From: Xanthostigma xanthostigma
Lineage: Eukaryota; Arthropoda; Insecta; Raphidioptera; Raphidiidae
DNA: 64,000 bases
Reading direction: 5' to 3'
Assembly: GCA_963575645.1 (NCBI GenBank)
Contig: OY754466.1
Span: 5,310,001 to 5,374,000, forward strand
Positions 45,842 through 56,280 of this stretch are shown piece after piece. A program made the position numbers and the translations under genes. The notes under the pieces were generated by a model. That model did no database searches, was not told the DNA's origin, and worked only from the letters and a program-made list of their open reading frames with translations. Position 1 is the stretch's first letter. Every line of letters starts with the position of its first letter.

Positions 45842-46591
45842 TTACGATTGCTTGCAGCGTATTCCACTGACGTTGGTTTCCCCAAACCAATCGTCAGTGT
45901 TGCTCAACAATTGACCACGATCGCTTACCGTAAGTTTTAATTGTGCAAGTTCTTTGCACGGAACGTTAAAATTATTATGTAAATCTAAACTCACTAATTT
46001 AAAAAAATATTTCAAGTACTGATATCCATCCAAATGGGAAATTTTGTTAGAATTTAAGTCAAGATTAGCCAGTGATGGTAAGCCTTCAAAAACAGTAAAA
46101 TCTACTTCTTGTAAACTATTATTAAACAAATGAAGGTTTTCTACAAGTGGAAGGTTCGTAAACACCCCATAGCCAATGGTTGATAGTTTGTTAAAAGATA
46201 AATTCAAGTCTTTCAAGTTTAAAAGATTGTAAAAGCTACCCGGTTGGATGGTGGTAATGCTATTATTAGCCAATGATAATTGTTCAAGTGATCTTAACCT
46301 AGAAAAAGCATTTGCTGTGAGAGAAATTATATTATTTTGATTAAGATATAATTTCTTAGTGGTATCGAAGTTGTTGTAATCGAACATGTCGGCTTGGATT
46401 GTTGGAAATGAACAACCGTGAAACTCGGCGTTGATGATTTGATCAGAGAGATTTTCTATGAAAGATTTGTAGTTTTCTAACGTGGCGTTGGTACATTTAA
46501 GCTCGGAGGATTCGTTGTTGAATGAACAGGGTGATTGGGCCCAAGTGGCTCCCAGCCAAGCCACACATAGGAAATAAAAGAGACGCGACAT
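45842..46591 (-). CDS. Secreted leucine-rich-repeat protein, paralogue 2
   Basis: 249 residues from the ATG at 46591; a longer frame upstream would need a TTG start and crosses a splice-site-like sequence, so I reject it. Residues 1-19 (MSRLFYFLCVAWLGATWAQ) are a clear signal peptide. Cys22 and Cys33 match the spacing of Cys26 and Cys37 in the neighbour, as do Cys212 and Cys246 (34 apart in both). Five LRRs span roughly 79-206, with NLKDLNLSFNKLSTIGYGVF typical. The C-terminal half is most alike between the two (FTVFEGLPSLANLDLNSNKI). Upstream ttgttccag precedes gtaaccaagATG. Five or so N-x-S/T sites (26, 35, 47, 158, 240) suggest glycosylation. Together the pair is a tandem duplication in the same orientation, about 2.5 kb apart. 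Function beyond ligand-binding LRR is unknown. Confidence 0.88.
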   Translation of the reverse strand: MSRLFYFLCVAWLGATWAQSPCSFNNESSELKCTNATLENYKSFIENLSDQIINAEFHGCSFPTIQADMFDYNNFDTTKKLYLNQNNIISLTANAFSRLRSLEQLSLANNSITTIQPGSFYNLLNLKDLNLSFNKLSTIGYGVFTNLPLVENLHLFNNSLQEVDFTVFEGLPSLANLDLNSNKISHLDGYQYLKYFFKLVSLDLHNNFNVPCKELAQLKLTVSDRGQLLSNTDDWFGETNVSGIRCKQS

Positions 46592-46766
46592 CTTGGTTAC
46601 CTGGAACAAGTTATAAAACCATTAGTTGTACCCAATTTTGTTCACGATATCTGGCATATAAATAGAGCGACTGATTTTTTCATGAGCAACATCAGAACGG
46701 CATCATTATCGGTTGCTAACACGATTCCTTTCCAAAATTCCAACATAGTTTTTGTTTCGTATCGAT
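46592..46766. other. 5' flank of the second LRR gene
   Basis: On the minus strand this contains the 3' splice site at 46601-46610 and upstream intron or promoter sequence. No 5'UTR exon could be placed. Confidence 0.35.
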
Positions 46767-47375
46767 ATTTTGTATAAGAAAAATCGCAGGATTGTGGACA
46801 TAAAGTTAGATTTATTAATTGTACGACGTTTCGCCTATAGATTTAGACTTTTTCAAGTACAATATGAAAATTGAAAACAATAATTATGAAAATAAACATT
46901 AATTACTAACCATAGCAATTAACAAAAGTTAAGGTACACATAAGACAAAAACATGGCAACAAGTTTATGTATAAATTTTTTTAAACAAACATTCGAAAGT
47001 TAGTTCAATTTCATAATATAGTTGTACTGACTACTTAAATTTTGAGTGTCTGTTCTATAATTAATAGAATTGTTTTTTCTAATAAAACACATTTCACTGA
47101 TATTGCGTTTCTTCCATTTTGACTCTTTTTCTAATATTTGAACTTCGTTAAATAGAAATGTATGTCCAGTGTCGAAATGATGAGATGACAACGCGGTCTT
47201 ATTATCACTTAATAAATTTATGTTTCTACAGTCTATTCTGAATGGACTGTAGAAACATAAATTTATTAAGTGATAATAAGACCGCGTTGTCAGGTCATCA
47301 TTTCAAAACTGGACATAAATTTCTATTTAATAAAGTCTAACTTTTTGTCCACAATCTTGCGATTATTCTTATTAA
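46767..47375 (-). mobile_element. Penelope-like element fragment with inverted copy
   Basis: On the minus strand a coding tail (47235-47000) runs into a 3' region with acgtcgtacaat and gaaaaagtctaaatctatag next to cgaaacg, ending in ccacaatcctgcgatttttc (46772-46795). To the right (47243-47375) an inverted copy repeats about 75 bp of the coding tail and then jumps to the same ccacaatcttgcgattattc terminus. Inverted, partly duplicated copies are a known feature of Penelope insertions. Confidence 0.75.
47000..47235 (-). pseudogene. Penelope-like protein C-terminus (GIY-YIG end)
   Basis: The minus frame reads CRNINLLSDNKTALSSHHFD, TGHTFLFNEVQILEKESKWK, KRNISEMCFIRKNN, then NYRTDTQNLSSQYN and stop. 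The TAL..H....GH.F.....IL..E....KR..SE...I.....N...D...LS..Y order is that of the C-terminal endonuclease region of Penelope-like elements. The reverse transcriptase and the GIY-YIG signature itself are missing. Confidence 0.75.
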
Positions 47376-47435
47376 TTATTATCTCGATGGACACGATATC
47401 TAATATATATTTTGTATAAGTACTCGTTATTAACC

Positions 47436-47600
47436 GACTTCAAAAAAAGGAGGAGGATCGATTGTATTTTTTTTTTTGTATGTCTGTCCGTCGATATCTT
47501 TGCCGGTTGTGAACCGATTTCGATGATTCTTTTTTTATTCGATAGAGTATGTCCCAAAGTTGGTCCCATATAAATTTTAGCAAAATCGGTTCAGCGACTT
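47436..47600 (+). repeat. Single unit related to the 165-bp repeat
   Basis: aaccgacttcaaaaaaagga with ggaggatcgattgta, a T tract, gaaccgatttcgatgattct and ttggtcccatataaatttta follow the same order as at 971-1205. Confidence 0.75.
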
Positions 47601-48324
47601 TTTAGAAAGTTAACAAAAATCAAAGAAATATTGCAAAAGTTGTAGTTGTCGGCATTTGTCTTCATTAAACACTAAAAAGTTAAAAACGCGAAAAACTTTT
47701 TTTTTTAAATGGAACTTCCTTCATAAAAGTGTCACTAAAAAGCATAAAATAGCAGTTTTGATTAATTACTATCACGTTTTATGTACCTACTCAATGTATA
47801 TTAAATTAGTGACCCTTTTTTGAAGGGCGTTAAATTAAAAAAAAGTTTTTTTTATTTATTCTTGTGGTACCTACCAACAATAGTGCCGTTGTTTCTTTGT
47901 TGCCAGTTTACGAGTTAAAAAACCAGTTTTATTGTTTTTATGCCTCGCATCGTATTTCGAGAAGATAGGTAACCAAGAATGAGATGGGGAGGCCACTTGG
48001 CTATCTAGTAATTATAATTCTAAGAAAAAAGATCTCCTTTGAACTATGAAGTAGGTAAATATTTTCTGGCGGGTACAAGTTGAATGTTGTTTTCGCTGCA
48101 AAATCAGCAGAAAAGTGCGGCTATTACAAAACGGCCTAGAGTGACCGAGACTGCTAGTCCGCATCTGATGCGGTGACTCGGGTAACGGCTAGTATTAAAA
48201 TATATTATGATAGTTGCTTTTCGTTTGCATGGTTGCATAATATATTTTCACATAAAAAAATTACCAAAGCATGCTTGTCAACTATACCTACCTAATTTCT
48301 TTTTGACATATCATCAGGGTAAAA
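47601..48324. other. No supported gene; Helitron-type 3' end
   Basis: gatgcggtgactcgggtaac then ggCTAG|T (48169-48192) is a Helitron-type terminus whose body is not recognisable. Otherwise AT-rich. Confidence 0.4.
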
Positions 48325-48656
48325 GTATAATAGGCGCCACGGATCTAAAAGGTTCGGAAGTTAGTCACAAACAGCGTCGCTAAGTCACATTTTAGATGCG
48401 TTGTGATTCACACCACCTCCCAGCTACCTGCACGGAACATGCGCTCGTCGGTGATTGTCCGTGATCGCTCGTTGCCTTTGTCACTTGTCGCTTTCCTGCT
48501 TTAAAGTACAGTCGAGTACGCTATTGTCAAGTTGTTATTACTATTTTAGTTTTGCTGAATTGCGAGTTTGTAGTTTTTCAACAGACTGTACAAGCGCAAG
48601 CCCGCATTCGCATCTGACTTCCGAGCCTTTTAGATTCGTGGCGCGTATTATATAGA
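48325..48656 (+). mobile_element. MITE with cgcgccacg-type ends, copy 2
   Basis: Ends ATAATAGGCGCCACGGATCT and AGATTCGTGGCGCGTATTAT frame a body shared with 39593-39898 in reverse (tgcctttgtcacttgtcgct, ttctttaaagtacag-like block, tttttcaacagactgtacaa). Confidence 0.85.
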
Positions 48657-48963
48657 TGTATTTTTGTTCTCAATACAGTTACGAAACTAATGAAATTTAC
48701 AAGAAACATTTTTTTTAAGAAATTTTCCTAAAAAATGAATAGAATAAAAAACAACTACGAAAAGTGTATCATAATATAAAAGACAACGTTATAGCACTTC
48801 TGCGCATGCGTCAATTTCCCATCAAGAACAATAGGGCTCTTCCTATTTACATTCTAAAAGCCCTATCAACATTTGATTGGTGGGGCCCCCCATTGCGTTT
48901 ATTTAACGTGAATCAACTTCAAAACCTCTGGTGAAATTTCATATTTTTTACATGACTGTAAAC
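48657..48963. repeat. Interval with a dispersed-repeat end
   Basis: cttctgcgcatgcgtcaatt and acaatagggctcttcctatt (48798-48847) are the complement of sequence at 20.4 kb and 54.0 kb. Nothing else is recognised. Confidence 0.45.
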
Positions 48964-49158
48964 CAGGCCTGGGCAAATATAATTTGGCACACAAAAAAAA
49001 TTTTAAAAAAATAGTAAATAGCAAAGGCCACAAAAGACGAAAAAAGACCTTTTTGTTGCAGAAATGAACGGACCTTTTTTTGCTCTCCAAATTTTTGGCC
49101 CACGGTAAAATTTTCATCAGCTATGTGGCCCGACGATCAAAAGATTTGCCCGCCCCTG
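48964..49158. mobile_element. hAT-type MITE (195 bp) with exact 8-bp TSD
   Basis: TIRs CAGGCCTGGGCAAA and TTTGCCCGCCCCTG are flanked by identical CTGTAAAC (48956-48963 and 49159-49166). Right half tcagctatgtggcccg is shared with 51353-51583. Confidence 0.9.
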
Positions 49159-49444
49159 CTGTAAACCTATAACAAATGTGTAATTTTTGCACATGTCCTA
49201 AGGCTATTTTGAAAACAATATTAACGGCATATTGTGTATGAACTTGCGACCTTTTCCATATTATTATATTACAATATCAGTTTGCATATTACGTATAATA
49301 ATCTGATTATTGCTGACTATTCGATTCTTCGAATATGCTCATTATTTAACAATATTTCTGAGAAAAAATCCGATAGCCATTTTATTTTTAGTTTTCGCGC
49401 GACTGTGTGCATAGTTCACAATTATCTTTTTAATTATAGCTATA

Positions 49445-50028
49445 TCTATTCTAATATATAAAGCTGAAGAGTTTGTTTGTTTGTTTGAACGCGCTAATCT
49501 CAGGAACTACTTGTTCAAATAGAAAAAAAAAAATTTGTGGGATAGCCCATTTATCAAGGAAGGCTATAGGCTATATAATATCACGCTACGACCATTAAGA
49601 GCGGAGCATTAATGAAAAATGTTGCAAAATATATCTCAAAAATAAGCTTCTATTCAGGTGAAATGCACTAACTAAATATACTCATATTAGCGTTGTGAGT
49701 ACACAACGTCGTATGGCTCAATCGGTAGAGCATGCGACTGTCAATATCAGGGTCGTGGGTCGAGCCCCACGTTGGGCGAAAGTATTTTTATTTTTTTATT
49801 TTTTACATTGCTTTCTTCTAAGGCTTACATTTAAATTTATTTTAATTTTATTTAATTAATAAAAAAAAATTATTAGTTTAAAAAAGTAGAAATACTGCTT
49901 TTTATCGACAAAAGCTTTTGAACGGACACAACATTCATCTCGGTAAACTAAGATGAATGTGTGTACTCATGTTCCTTCCTTCCCCATTCGCTCTTTTACA
50001 CCCGGGTGAAACCGGACGGGACCGTTAG
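49445..50028 (+). mobile_element. tRNA-carrying Helitron-like element, copy 2
   Basis: Begins TCTATTCTAATATATAAAGC and ends cgggaccgTTAG. Same composite as 41632-42255: Lep1-type head, 300-bp insert with the tRNA-like body, then acttttgaacgg... and the cccgggtg palindrome. Insertion is between A/T-type bases. Confidence 0.8.
49707..49778 (+). ncRNA. tRNA-Lys-like body with GTC anticodon position
   Basis: atggctcaatcggtagagca (D arm, A box), anticodon arm with ctgtcaa, gggtcgtgggtcgagcccca (T arm, one base short of ggttcgagcc) and cgttgggcg. Aligned to tRNA-Lys(CTT), the anticodon has become GTC. The acceptor 5' strand does not pair, so this copy is more decayed than 41913-41985. Confidence 0.6.
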
Positions 50029-50563
50029 TAATTGATTAAATATTTAAGGGTACGAAAATTAAAAAAAAAAAATTATTATGCTTACATCTTACCCTTGGAT
50101 AACAAATTTTAAACACAAATAAATTGAAAAATAGTATTCTTTGTTCAGCAGGTGTAGTTATTTATTCACGTACACTAATTAACAAAACACTGTTTTAAGT
50201 ACGACTGTTGTTCCAATGCATTTTACGACAGACAATAGTCTTCGATTTGTTTTTATGGAGTGGGATAAGAATAGAAGGCGTTCATAAAAAAAGTCGTCTG
50301 TCGTGTGGGTGATATCTGAGAGCATTGTGATCGGCACAGCAGTGATTTTTAAAAGTTTTAAAGTAGCAATACTATAATAAAAAATTAACGTTTAAATTAT
50401 GTCTGGACGATAATTTGTCGACTTAGAAATCATAAATTTTCGGTTTGTATTCGAAAACACGAGCTTGATTTATTATTTCAATTTTTTGACATATCAAAAC
50501 ACGTTATTCGCCATGATGGCTTGAAGTGTGACGTCAGACTTGTAGTAAACACAAATGTAACTA
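50029..50563. other. No supported feature
   Basis: AT-rich, nothing recognised. Confidence 0.4.
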
Positions 50564-50985
50564 CAGTGGACCCCCGGTAATCCGACAAACATTTTGCAGG
50601 GCAGTGTCGGACTATCAAATTTGTCGGATTATAGAATACAGCCTAAGACCCTTTAATTGTCAGTGTTTTGTGCTTTCGCTTCTGAGCTTGTGACGACATT
50701 ACTAGGTACGAATACGTAATACACAATGAATATTAAACAGTAAACAATGAACACACGCTAGACCGCACCGCTATCTTCTTTAAACTTCAAATTCAAACTA
50801 AGCAATCAGAATCAAAACAATACCCTACGCGCCGATCACAATAGTGGTGGTGTGTACAAGTTATAACTTGTTCAATCATGCATTAGCGAAGATTGTCAAA
50901 AAAATATTCAATAATAAATAATAGACTATGTCTGATTACAGGGGGTGCCGGATTAGACAGGAGCCGGATTACCGGGGGTCCACTG
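50564..50985. mobile_element. pogo/Tigger-type MITE with TA target
   Basis: TIRs CAGTGGACCCCCGGTAATCC and GGATTACCGGGGGTCCACTG are near-perfect complements, flanked by TA on both sides. This is the classic Tigger/pogo terminus. A second inner pair, ttgtcggatta... and ...ccggattag, follows. No transposase frame. Confidence 0.92.
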
Positions 50986-50987
50986 TA

Positions 50988-51344
50988 TATAAATACACGA
51001 CTAAGCAAGCCTCGTGTAAACGTTACCGAGCCTTATTTGCATTTAGGCTAATAATAATCATTACGATTAAATTCCAGTACACAGCATATATTTTTACTAA
51101 ATGAGTGAAAACATATAATAAACGATTATCGTCATAATATTTTTAGAAGACTGTTATATAAGAAAAATTTAAATGTCACTGTCGGGACTTGAACCCGAAA
51201 CAACCAATTTCGCGATGGCTGAGTTACAAATGTGTGCGTCCGACTTGCACGGGCAATCAGCTGCCAAATTTTAGTCTTATGGCAGCAAATTTGAAAACTG
51301 AATATTCGCATTCGAATTCCTAAAAGTTGACATTCATTGCATCA
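50988..51344. other. No supported gene; tRNA-like trace on minus strand
   Basis: At 51178-51255 the minus strand has cgggttcaagtcccgac (B box, T arm) but no convincing D or anticodon arm upstream. Possibly a worn SINE head. Confidence 0.35.
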
Positions 51345-51352
51345 CTTTAATG

Positions 51353-51583
51353 CAGGCATGGGCAAATGGCGGTGCGCAGACCGGATCCGGCCCGCAGCAC
51401 AATTTTGTCCGGCCCGCGAAGCATTGTATAAATTTTAGTAAAATAGTAAAGAAATATCAAGGGCTATATCTCCAAAAGCGAAAATAGAATGTGAGGACTT
51501 TTTTTTGCTCTGCAAATTTATGGCCCGCGGTCAAATTTTTATCAGCTATGTGGCCCGGCGTTCAAAAGATTTGCCCGCCCCTG
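51353..51583. mobile_element. hAT-type MITE (231 bp), 8-bp TSD with one mismatch
   Basis: TIRs CAGGCATGGGCAAA and TTTGCCCGCCCCTG; flanks CTTTAATG (51345-51352) and CTCTAATG (51584-51591). Relative of 48964-49158. Confidence 0.88.
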
Positions 51584-51591
51584 CTCTAATG

Positions 51592-52618
51592 TATATTGAT
51601 TTAGAACTTCTGTTATTTATTAATAATAAAACCGATGAGTCAGAAATACTATCTCTATATTATAATACATAAAATTATGCTAATGTTTCTCCTTGAAAAC
51701 AGCGATAAAGCCAATAACATTTTGACATTGAAAAAAAAAATTATTAAAATGTTAATGACTTCGAGTCGATGCAAGGTTAGTAAAATACAGAGGTTGCCTT
51801 GTTCCTGTTTGGATATTAAGGCCGCTGCACACGAGGCTGGTTTTGGAAGGTTTCAGGGGCCGCCAAAATTATAATATAGGTAATATGGCAAGCCCGCAGT
51901 GACGTATTTTCCATTTTCGATTCCGACCATCCACAATCCTATACCACTTTTAGTTTCAGAGATATGAGCGGTCAATTATATTATTTAAGAAAAACTTAAA
52001 AACTCTATAACTTCTAAACGACAAATGATACCGAGGTGGGAGTGGTCGAAATTGATTCTTATCGATTTTTTCTATAAGAATACACTGCTGAGGTGCTACT
52101 GACTCGGCTATTTTCAATCCTCTTTTTGAGGAACACTGTAAGTATATATGGAACCCTTAATAGACAGACTTTGTAGCTAATAACTTAATACAATTAAACC
52201 GTCTAGCATTTGAAATAACGAATATACAAAGGAAAGGTCTGCAAAATTAATTTGGAAGTGCATTTGTAATGAATGAACTAAAATATTCTGAAAGTGTACC
52301 TACCTCAGATTCCCTTCAACTGAAAGCGAGGAAAAGAAGTTTAAAATTTCTATGGCTCAACAAACAGTGGAAATAGTAGGTAGGTAATTGATAGAATTTA
52401 AGAGAACCTACAAGAACAATTTAATTTCTTCTTAATTAATTATTATTATTCTATAATAATACATAAGTCGTAAATAATAATTGTAAATTCGAGCGAAGTG
52501 AGTGTGTAACAAAAACGAAAAAGATTGACTTTAAATTAGGGAATTATAATACGGTCGAATAAAAAAAAAAAAATTGGTGACTGATGATGAGATACTTTTT
52601 TAATAACTTGAGATATTA
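51592..52618. other. Unassigned, with a TTAA-MITE fragment
   Basis: 51816-51910 begins TTAAGGCCGCTGCACACGAG and continues with gaggctggttttgg and aagcccgcagtgacgtattt, the two ends of the TTAA-type MITE family joined by a deletion. The rest is AT-rich. Confidence 0.5.
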
Positions 52619-52781
52619 AAATAATAGTTGGGTGACTAAATTACTAAGTGAGCGACTAGAATGCCTTCGGTAATTTTGAAGCAGATATTTTCTTTTGTTT
52701 TTACTTTTTATTTTTTTTTCACTTTGAGACTACAACTTAAAACTCACATTTTCATGAAGATTGAAAACCACCGCTTTTTTT

Positions 52782-52964
52782 GATAAAGGGCTATGCGAAT
52801 TGTCTCGCAGTGAAAGGCGATTGGGCAAAGGTGGAGTTTTTAAAAAAATAATTCCGGGGTGAACGATAAAGGGGTATGCGGATTGTCTCGCAGTGAAACG
52901 GGAAGAGGCAAATGTGGAGTTTTTAAAAAAACAATTCCGGGGTGAACGATAACAGGGTATGCGA
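52782..52964 (+). repeat. 83-bp tandem repeat, 2.2 units
   Basis: Starts gataaaggg(c/g)tatgcg at 52782, 52865 and 52948 (third partial), with attgtctcgcagtgaaa and aattccggggtgaac inside each. Confidence 0.85.
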
Positions 52965-52967
52965 ATT

Positions 52968-53081
52968 AAATAGTTAATTGTTTGAACAGAACTGCGTTTT
53001 CTAAAAAATGTGTATTTAATTGACAGTCAATTAAATATATATTTTTAAGAAAACGCAGTTCTATTCAAACAATTAACTATT
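52968..53081. repeat. 114-bp near-perfect hairpin
   Basis: aatagttaattgtttgaaca pairs with its complement at the right, and gaactgcgttttct with agaaaacgcagttc, around a tiny loop at attgacagtcaatt. Possible nested MITE. Confidence 0.8.
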
Positions 53082-53308
53082 AACAAAATGCCGCTCAGAA
53101 TAAATAAATCATTTGCCAAATTTTGAAAAAAATGCAGGACGTAACGTTGACACTCAAACAAATATTAGGTCGCTCAAATATTATGAAGTTTCCCATTTTG
53201 TATTTTAAGTAACTCAAATGGATGTTTGTAAGTTGCTGTTCTGTTGATTTCTCGTAACGCGCAGTCAGTCGCTCACTTAGTAATTTAGTCACCCAACTAT
53301 TATTTTCT

Positions 53309-54534
53309 CGTCACGCGCAGTCAGTCGTTCACTTAGTAATACAGTAACCCAAATTGATTATTTTTGTCACCCAAAAATTGTAATTTACAGTCACTCGTTT
53401 AAATACTACCCCTTTAAATTTATACCTGTAGTAAGATATTTGAAATGTCAATTTAATTGAAATAACACAACCCTATGGTTATTGGGTTAAATTATTTAGG
53501 CAATTTAACTGTTTTATGCCTAAACCAACAACATATGTAGGCATATAGGTAGTACATGGTTAAGCAGTATCGACTGGCTATTATTACTTTAGCTAATCAT
53601 TAGTAGCTAAACTCATGCTGGCTGCCAACAAAAAGAATATTAAATTACTAGAATTAACGCAAATGCGCTTTACGTTGCGCATTAGCCTTTAATTTAAAGC
53701 GCTCAACGTCAGAATCGAATTACTGAAACACACCAGGCTAGAATTAGGATAGGGCTTTACAAACTGTACAATATAGAAACAAGCATTTTTAATTAGCTTA
53801 TATTTCATAGTCGATATTTGTCATTCAAAATTCGTATTTTTTTATATTTATCATTTCAATACAAGTGTCGGAATGATACCAATTTAGGTCAAAATACAAT
53901 TTATTTATTCGTATTGAGATATTTTTGAAACAAGTCTGGGAGTGATCACGATATAGGTCAAACGGATGAGCGGATTGAAACGAAATTTTGGGAGGATGTT
54001 TTATATGCTTATATGAAGAGCCCTATTATTGACATCGTTCTTTTTTAACGAGAAATCGTTTATCGGGAAATTTTCCTACATATCTAAAATTTAATCAGAA
54101 AAGAAACTGAAAGATGTGTTATAGCTTTCAATTATTCTTGTAACTAGTAAAATTCTCTCGCTAATAACTACACTTATAGTGAGAAAGAATTGCGGATAAC
54201 ATTGTACTACTTAACAAAAAAATTTGGGTCAAAAATTGGAATTTTTTCTTTTCGGAGCTGTCATTTTGTCAAAAATCAAAATTATGTCTATTCCTTCGGT
54301 TAATATCTAGATTTATCTATCCACTACTAGAATCTTCTGTTTTTTAAATTCAGATACTCCAAACCGGAGATATCTTGCACACCGTCAGACACATTTTTTT
54401 GAAGGACCACCAGGAGACCGTCTACAGGAGCAGTGTACCTATATCAATATTTTTAAAAATAAAAAATGTTGTTACCACTACATTTATTAATACTTTATGT
54501 ATTTGTCACGGAAAACACCTCTCCAAAAAAAAAT
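53309..54534. other. No supported gene; repeat fragments
   Basis: 53940-54035 carries ggattgaaacgaaattttgg and gaagagccctattatt, related to 20.4 kb and 48.8 kb. The rest is AT-rich. Confidence 0.4.
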
Positions 54535-54860
54535 CGTTTCATTTTGCCGCTAGATTCCTTGCCAGATTTGGCTACTAGATTTCAAGCATGCTGTGGCGCT
54601 AGCTTGCGTGATGAATTTTATTTGTTAGTTTCACATGATGCGTGTATTCAATCTGACTTTCGAGATTGGCTTTGTCTCTGAACAGAACACACACACTATG
54701 ACGCCATGCTTTTTTTTGGGCGATTGCCTATGTCGCCCACGTGACAAGATACTGTATCCTGAATGGTTCTTGTTCAAAACCAGCACCCAAACAATCCATC
54801 TTGTGACCGCGCGCGCGAGCCCGCAATAACGTCATTTCCAGCGCGCCAGCCAGCGCGAGT
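54535..54860 (+). mobile_element. TTAA-type MITE, degenerate copy
   Basis: gccgctagattcc, ctatgtcgcccacgtgacaa, gatactgtatcctgaatggt and aataacgtcatttccagc keep the order of 34227-34674, but both termini are lost. ORFs in this stretch start inside the element. Confidence 0.6.
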
Positions 54861-55216
54861 CTTCAGCAACGATTCCGGCGGCAAAACCAGCCCCGTGTGC
54901 GGCGACTTTAAGTTTACACATTGCGCGTCTTTGTCGTTTGCTGTCTCTTTTTTACCTCCAATGTCTGAATCGCCACGTGCGGAAGCAACAATGCACGTGC
55001 CGCTAATTCGTCACGTGATCGCGCACAAACGAATTCTTGCGAGAACACAGATGGCAGCAGTGTACAAGTGGGTATTCCCTCGCCATCGCTATAACTCTGT
55101 CACAGACTTACACCTTGTAGAGGAGAGGTCGGTTCGCGCGCGTTCGGTTTGTACGTGCCAATCAAATGCATCACGATTGGACAATAATCGGAATCCTGTA
55201 CTCATTTTTATAGAGT
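54861..55216. promoter_or_regulatory. GC-richer region with three CACGTG sites
   Basis: CACGTG palindromes at 54974-54979, 54994-54999 and 55012-55017 lie 20 and 18 bases apart, centre to centre. This is the core site of bHLH factors such as MITF, USF or Myc types. Flanks are CG-rich. A 168-codon ORF starting at 54763 runs through, but begins inside a MITE and has no recognised domain. Confidence 0.35.
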
Positions 55217-56047
55217 TTTTTATGACAAAATTTTCTGTTAAAAATTCAAAATTATTAGGGGATTTGTAAAGTTAGAAATCTTATGGAAAATATGTCAACC
55301 TAGCATGCAAACGGTACATTTTAGTTTATAGTGTAACACCACGTCTTAAAAAGCCACGCCGCCACTGGTGTACCCTGGTGGTCATGTGGAGAAACAGAGG
55401 CAAGATGGCAGCGGAGCGTATGAACTAGGAAGTAGTGTTCATGTTAAAAAAACTTAAATCAATAAATGTGTTGAATTAAATAATATTCATGTTACAAACT
55501 TACGTTAACAAATATGTTGAATTAAATAATAATAATAGCAAATAACCAAATAATGTCAGCAGTTCCGAAAAATAAGTACAGCATCGATGTCTTACACATA
55601 TTTTAATATTTTTTCCATTTTAATTAGGAGATTTTTAATAAATAAAAAAAATTATTAAACCTTAGCACTTTTCAATTATGGATTTTTATTCTTGACATTT
55701 TTAACAATTTTAACTGATTTTTCAATTTCTTAATGATTTAATTTTAATTTTTATTACTTCTAATTTCTTTTTTTAATTATTTACAGCAAAAAATATGTAA
55801 AATTCGGATATTTACATAAATTTATTTTTTCTAACCTAACTTTGTACAAAAAATTTAAAATTTAGTCCATTAAGTAAAATACTGAAATAATTAAGTAATA
55901 GTTAAAAAAAATGATTTATATATGCCTTTATGACCATAATTTATTGGTATCATCGACTTATAACCTTTTGTAAAAATTTATTATGGAAAAGTTTCGATTT
56001 AGAATTTGACTTACTTTTGATTAGGACTGTAACGCCTCAACCTCCCT
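55217..56047 (+). repeat. Direct duplication, copy 1 (uninterrupted)
   Basis: About 830 bp from atgacaaaattttctgt to ggactgtaacgcctcaacct. Its order of blocks is the same as copy 2 at 56281-58725. It keeps the sequence across the site where copy 2 is interrupted (ccataatttattggt, 55934-55948). Confidence 0.8.
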
Positions 56048-56280
56048 AACAATTTCACATCAAGTAAATATAACAGTTTTCTTATGCATATTCCACCTTT
56101 GTTTCACACTAATAAAGTAGCTCTCGCTAGAGTGAAGGTTCATATCTGCGATTCCTAATATAAAAAATTTGCTCTCGAATTATGTGGAATAAAGGTTCCT
56201 TTTTTCCTTTTCTCCTTAAGGAGGTTGAGCCGTTTTACGAAGATAGTAAAAAAAATCCAAAATAAAGTTTTTTTTAATAG

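Larger units (their letters stand above)
52619..53308. mobile_element. Inverted-repeat element of about 690 bp
   Basis: aataatagttgggtgactaa / ttagtcacccaactattatt, continued by attactaagtgagcgac and its complement, frame the region. The right end is partly duplicated (ctcgtcacgcgcagtcagtc at 53311 repeats 53252). It contains a short tandem repeat and a separate hairpin. Confidence 0.65.

Noticed and set aside
46592-46609. Extension of the second LRR protein by six residues
   Set aside because: It would start at TTG and includes a 3' splice-site sequence; the ATG at 46591 is followed directly by a good signal peptide.
41913-49778. Functional tRNA genes
   Set aside because: Acceptor stems are mismatched, anticodon positions differ between copies, and both bodies are embedded in a mobile element.
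54763-55269. 168-codon ORF in the CG-richer region
   Set aside because: It begins inside a degenerate MITE copy, has no signal, domain or repeat that I recognise, and CG-rich sequence lacks stops by chance.
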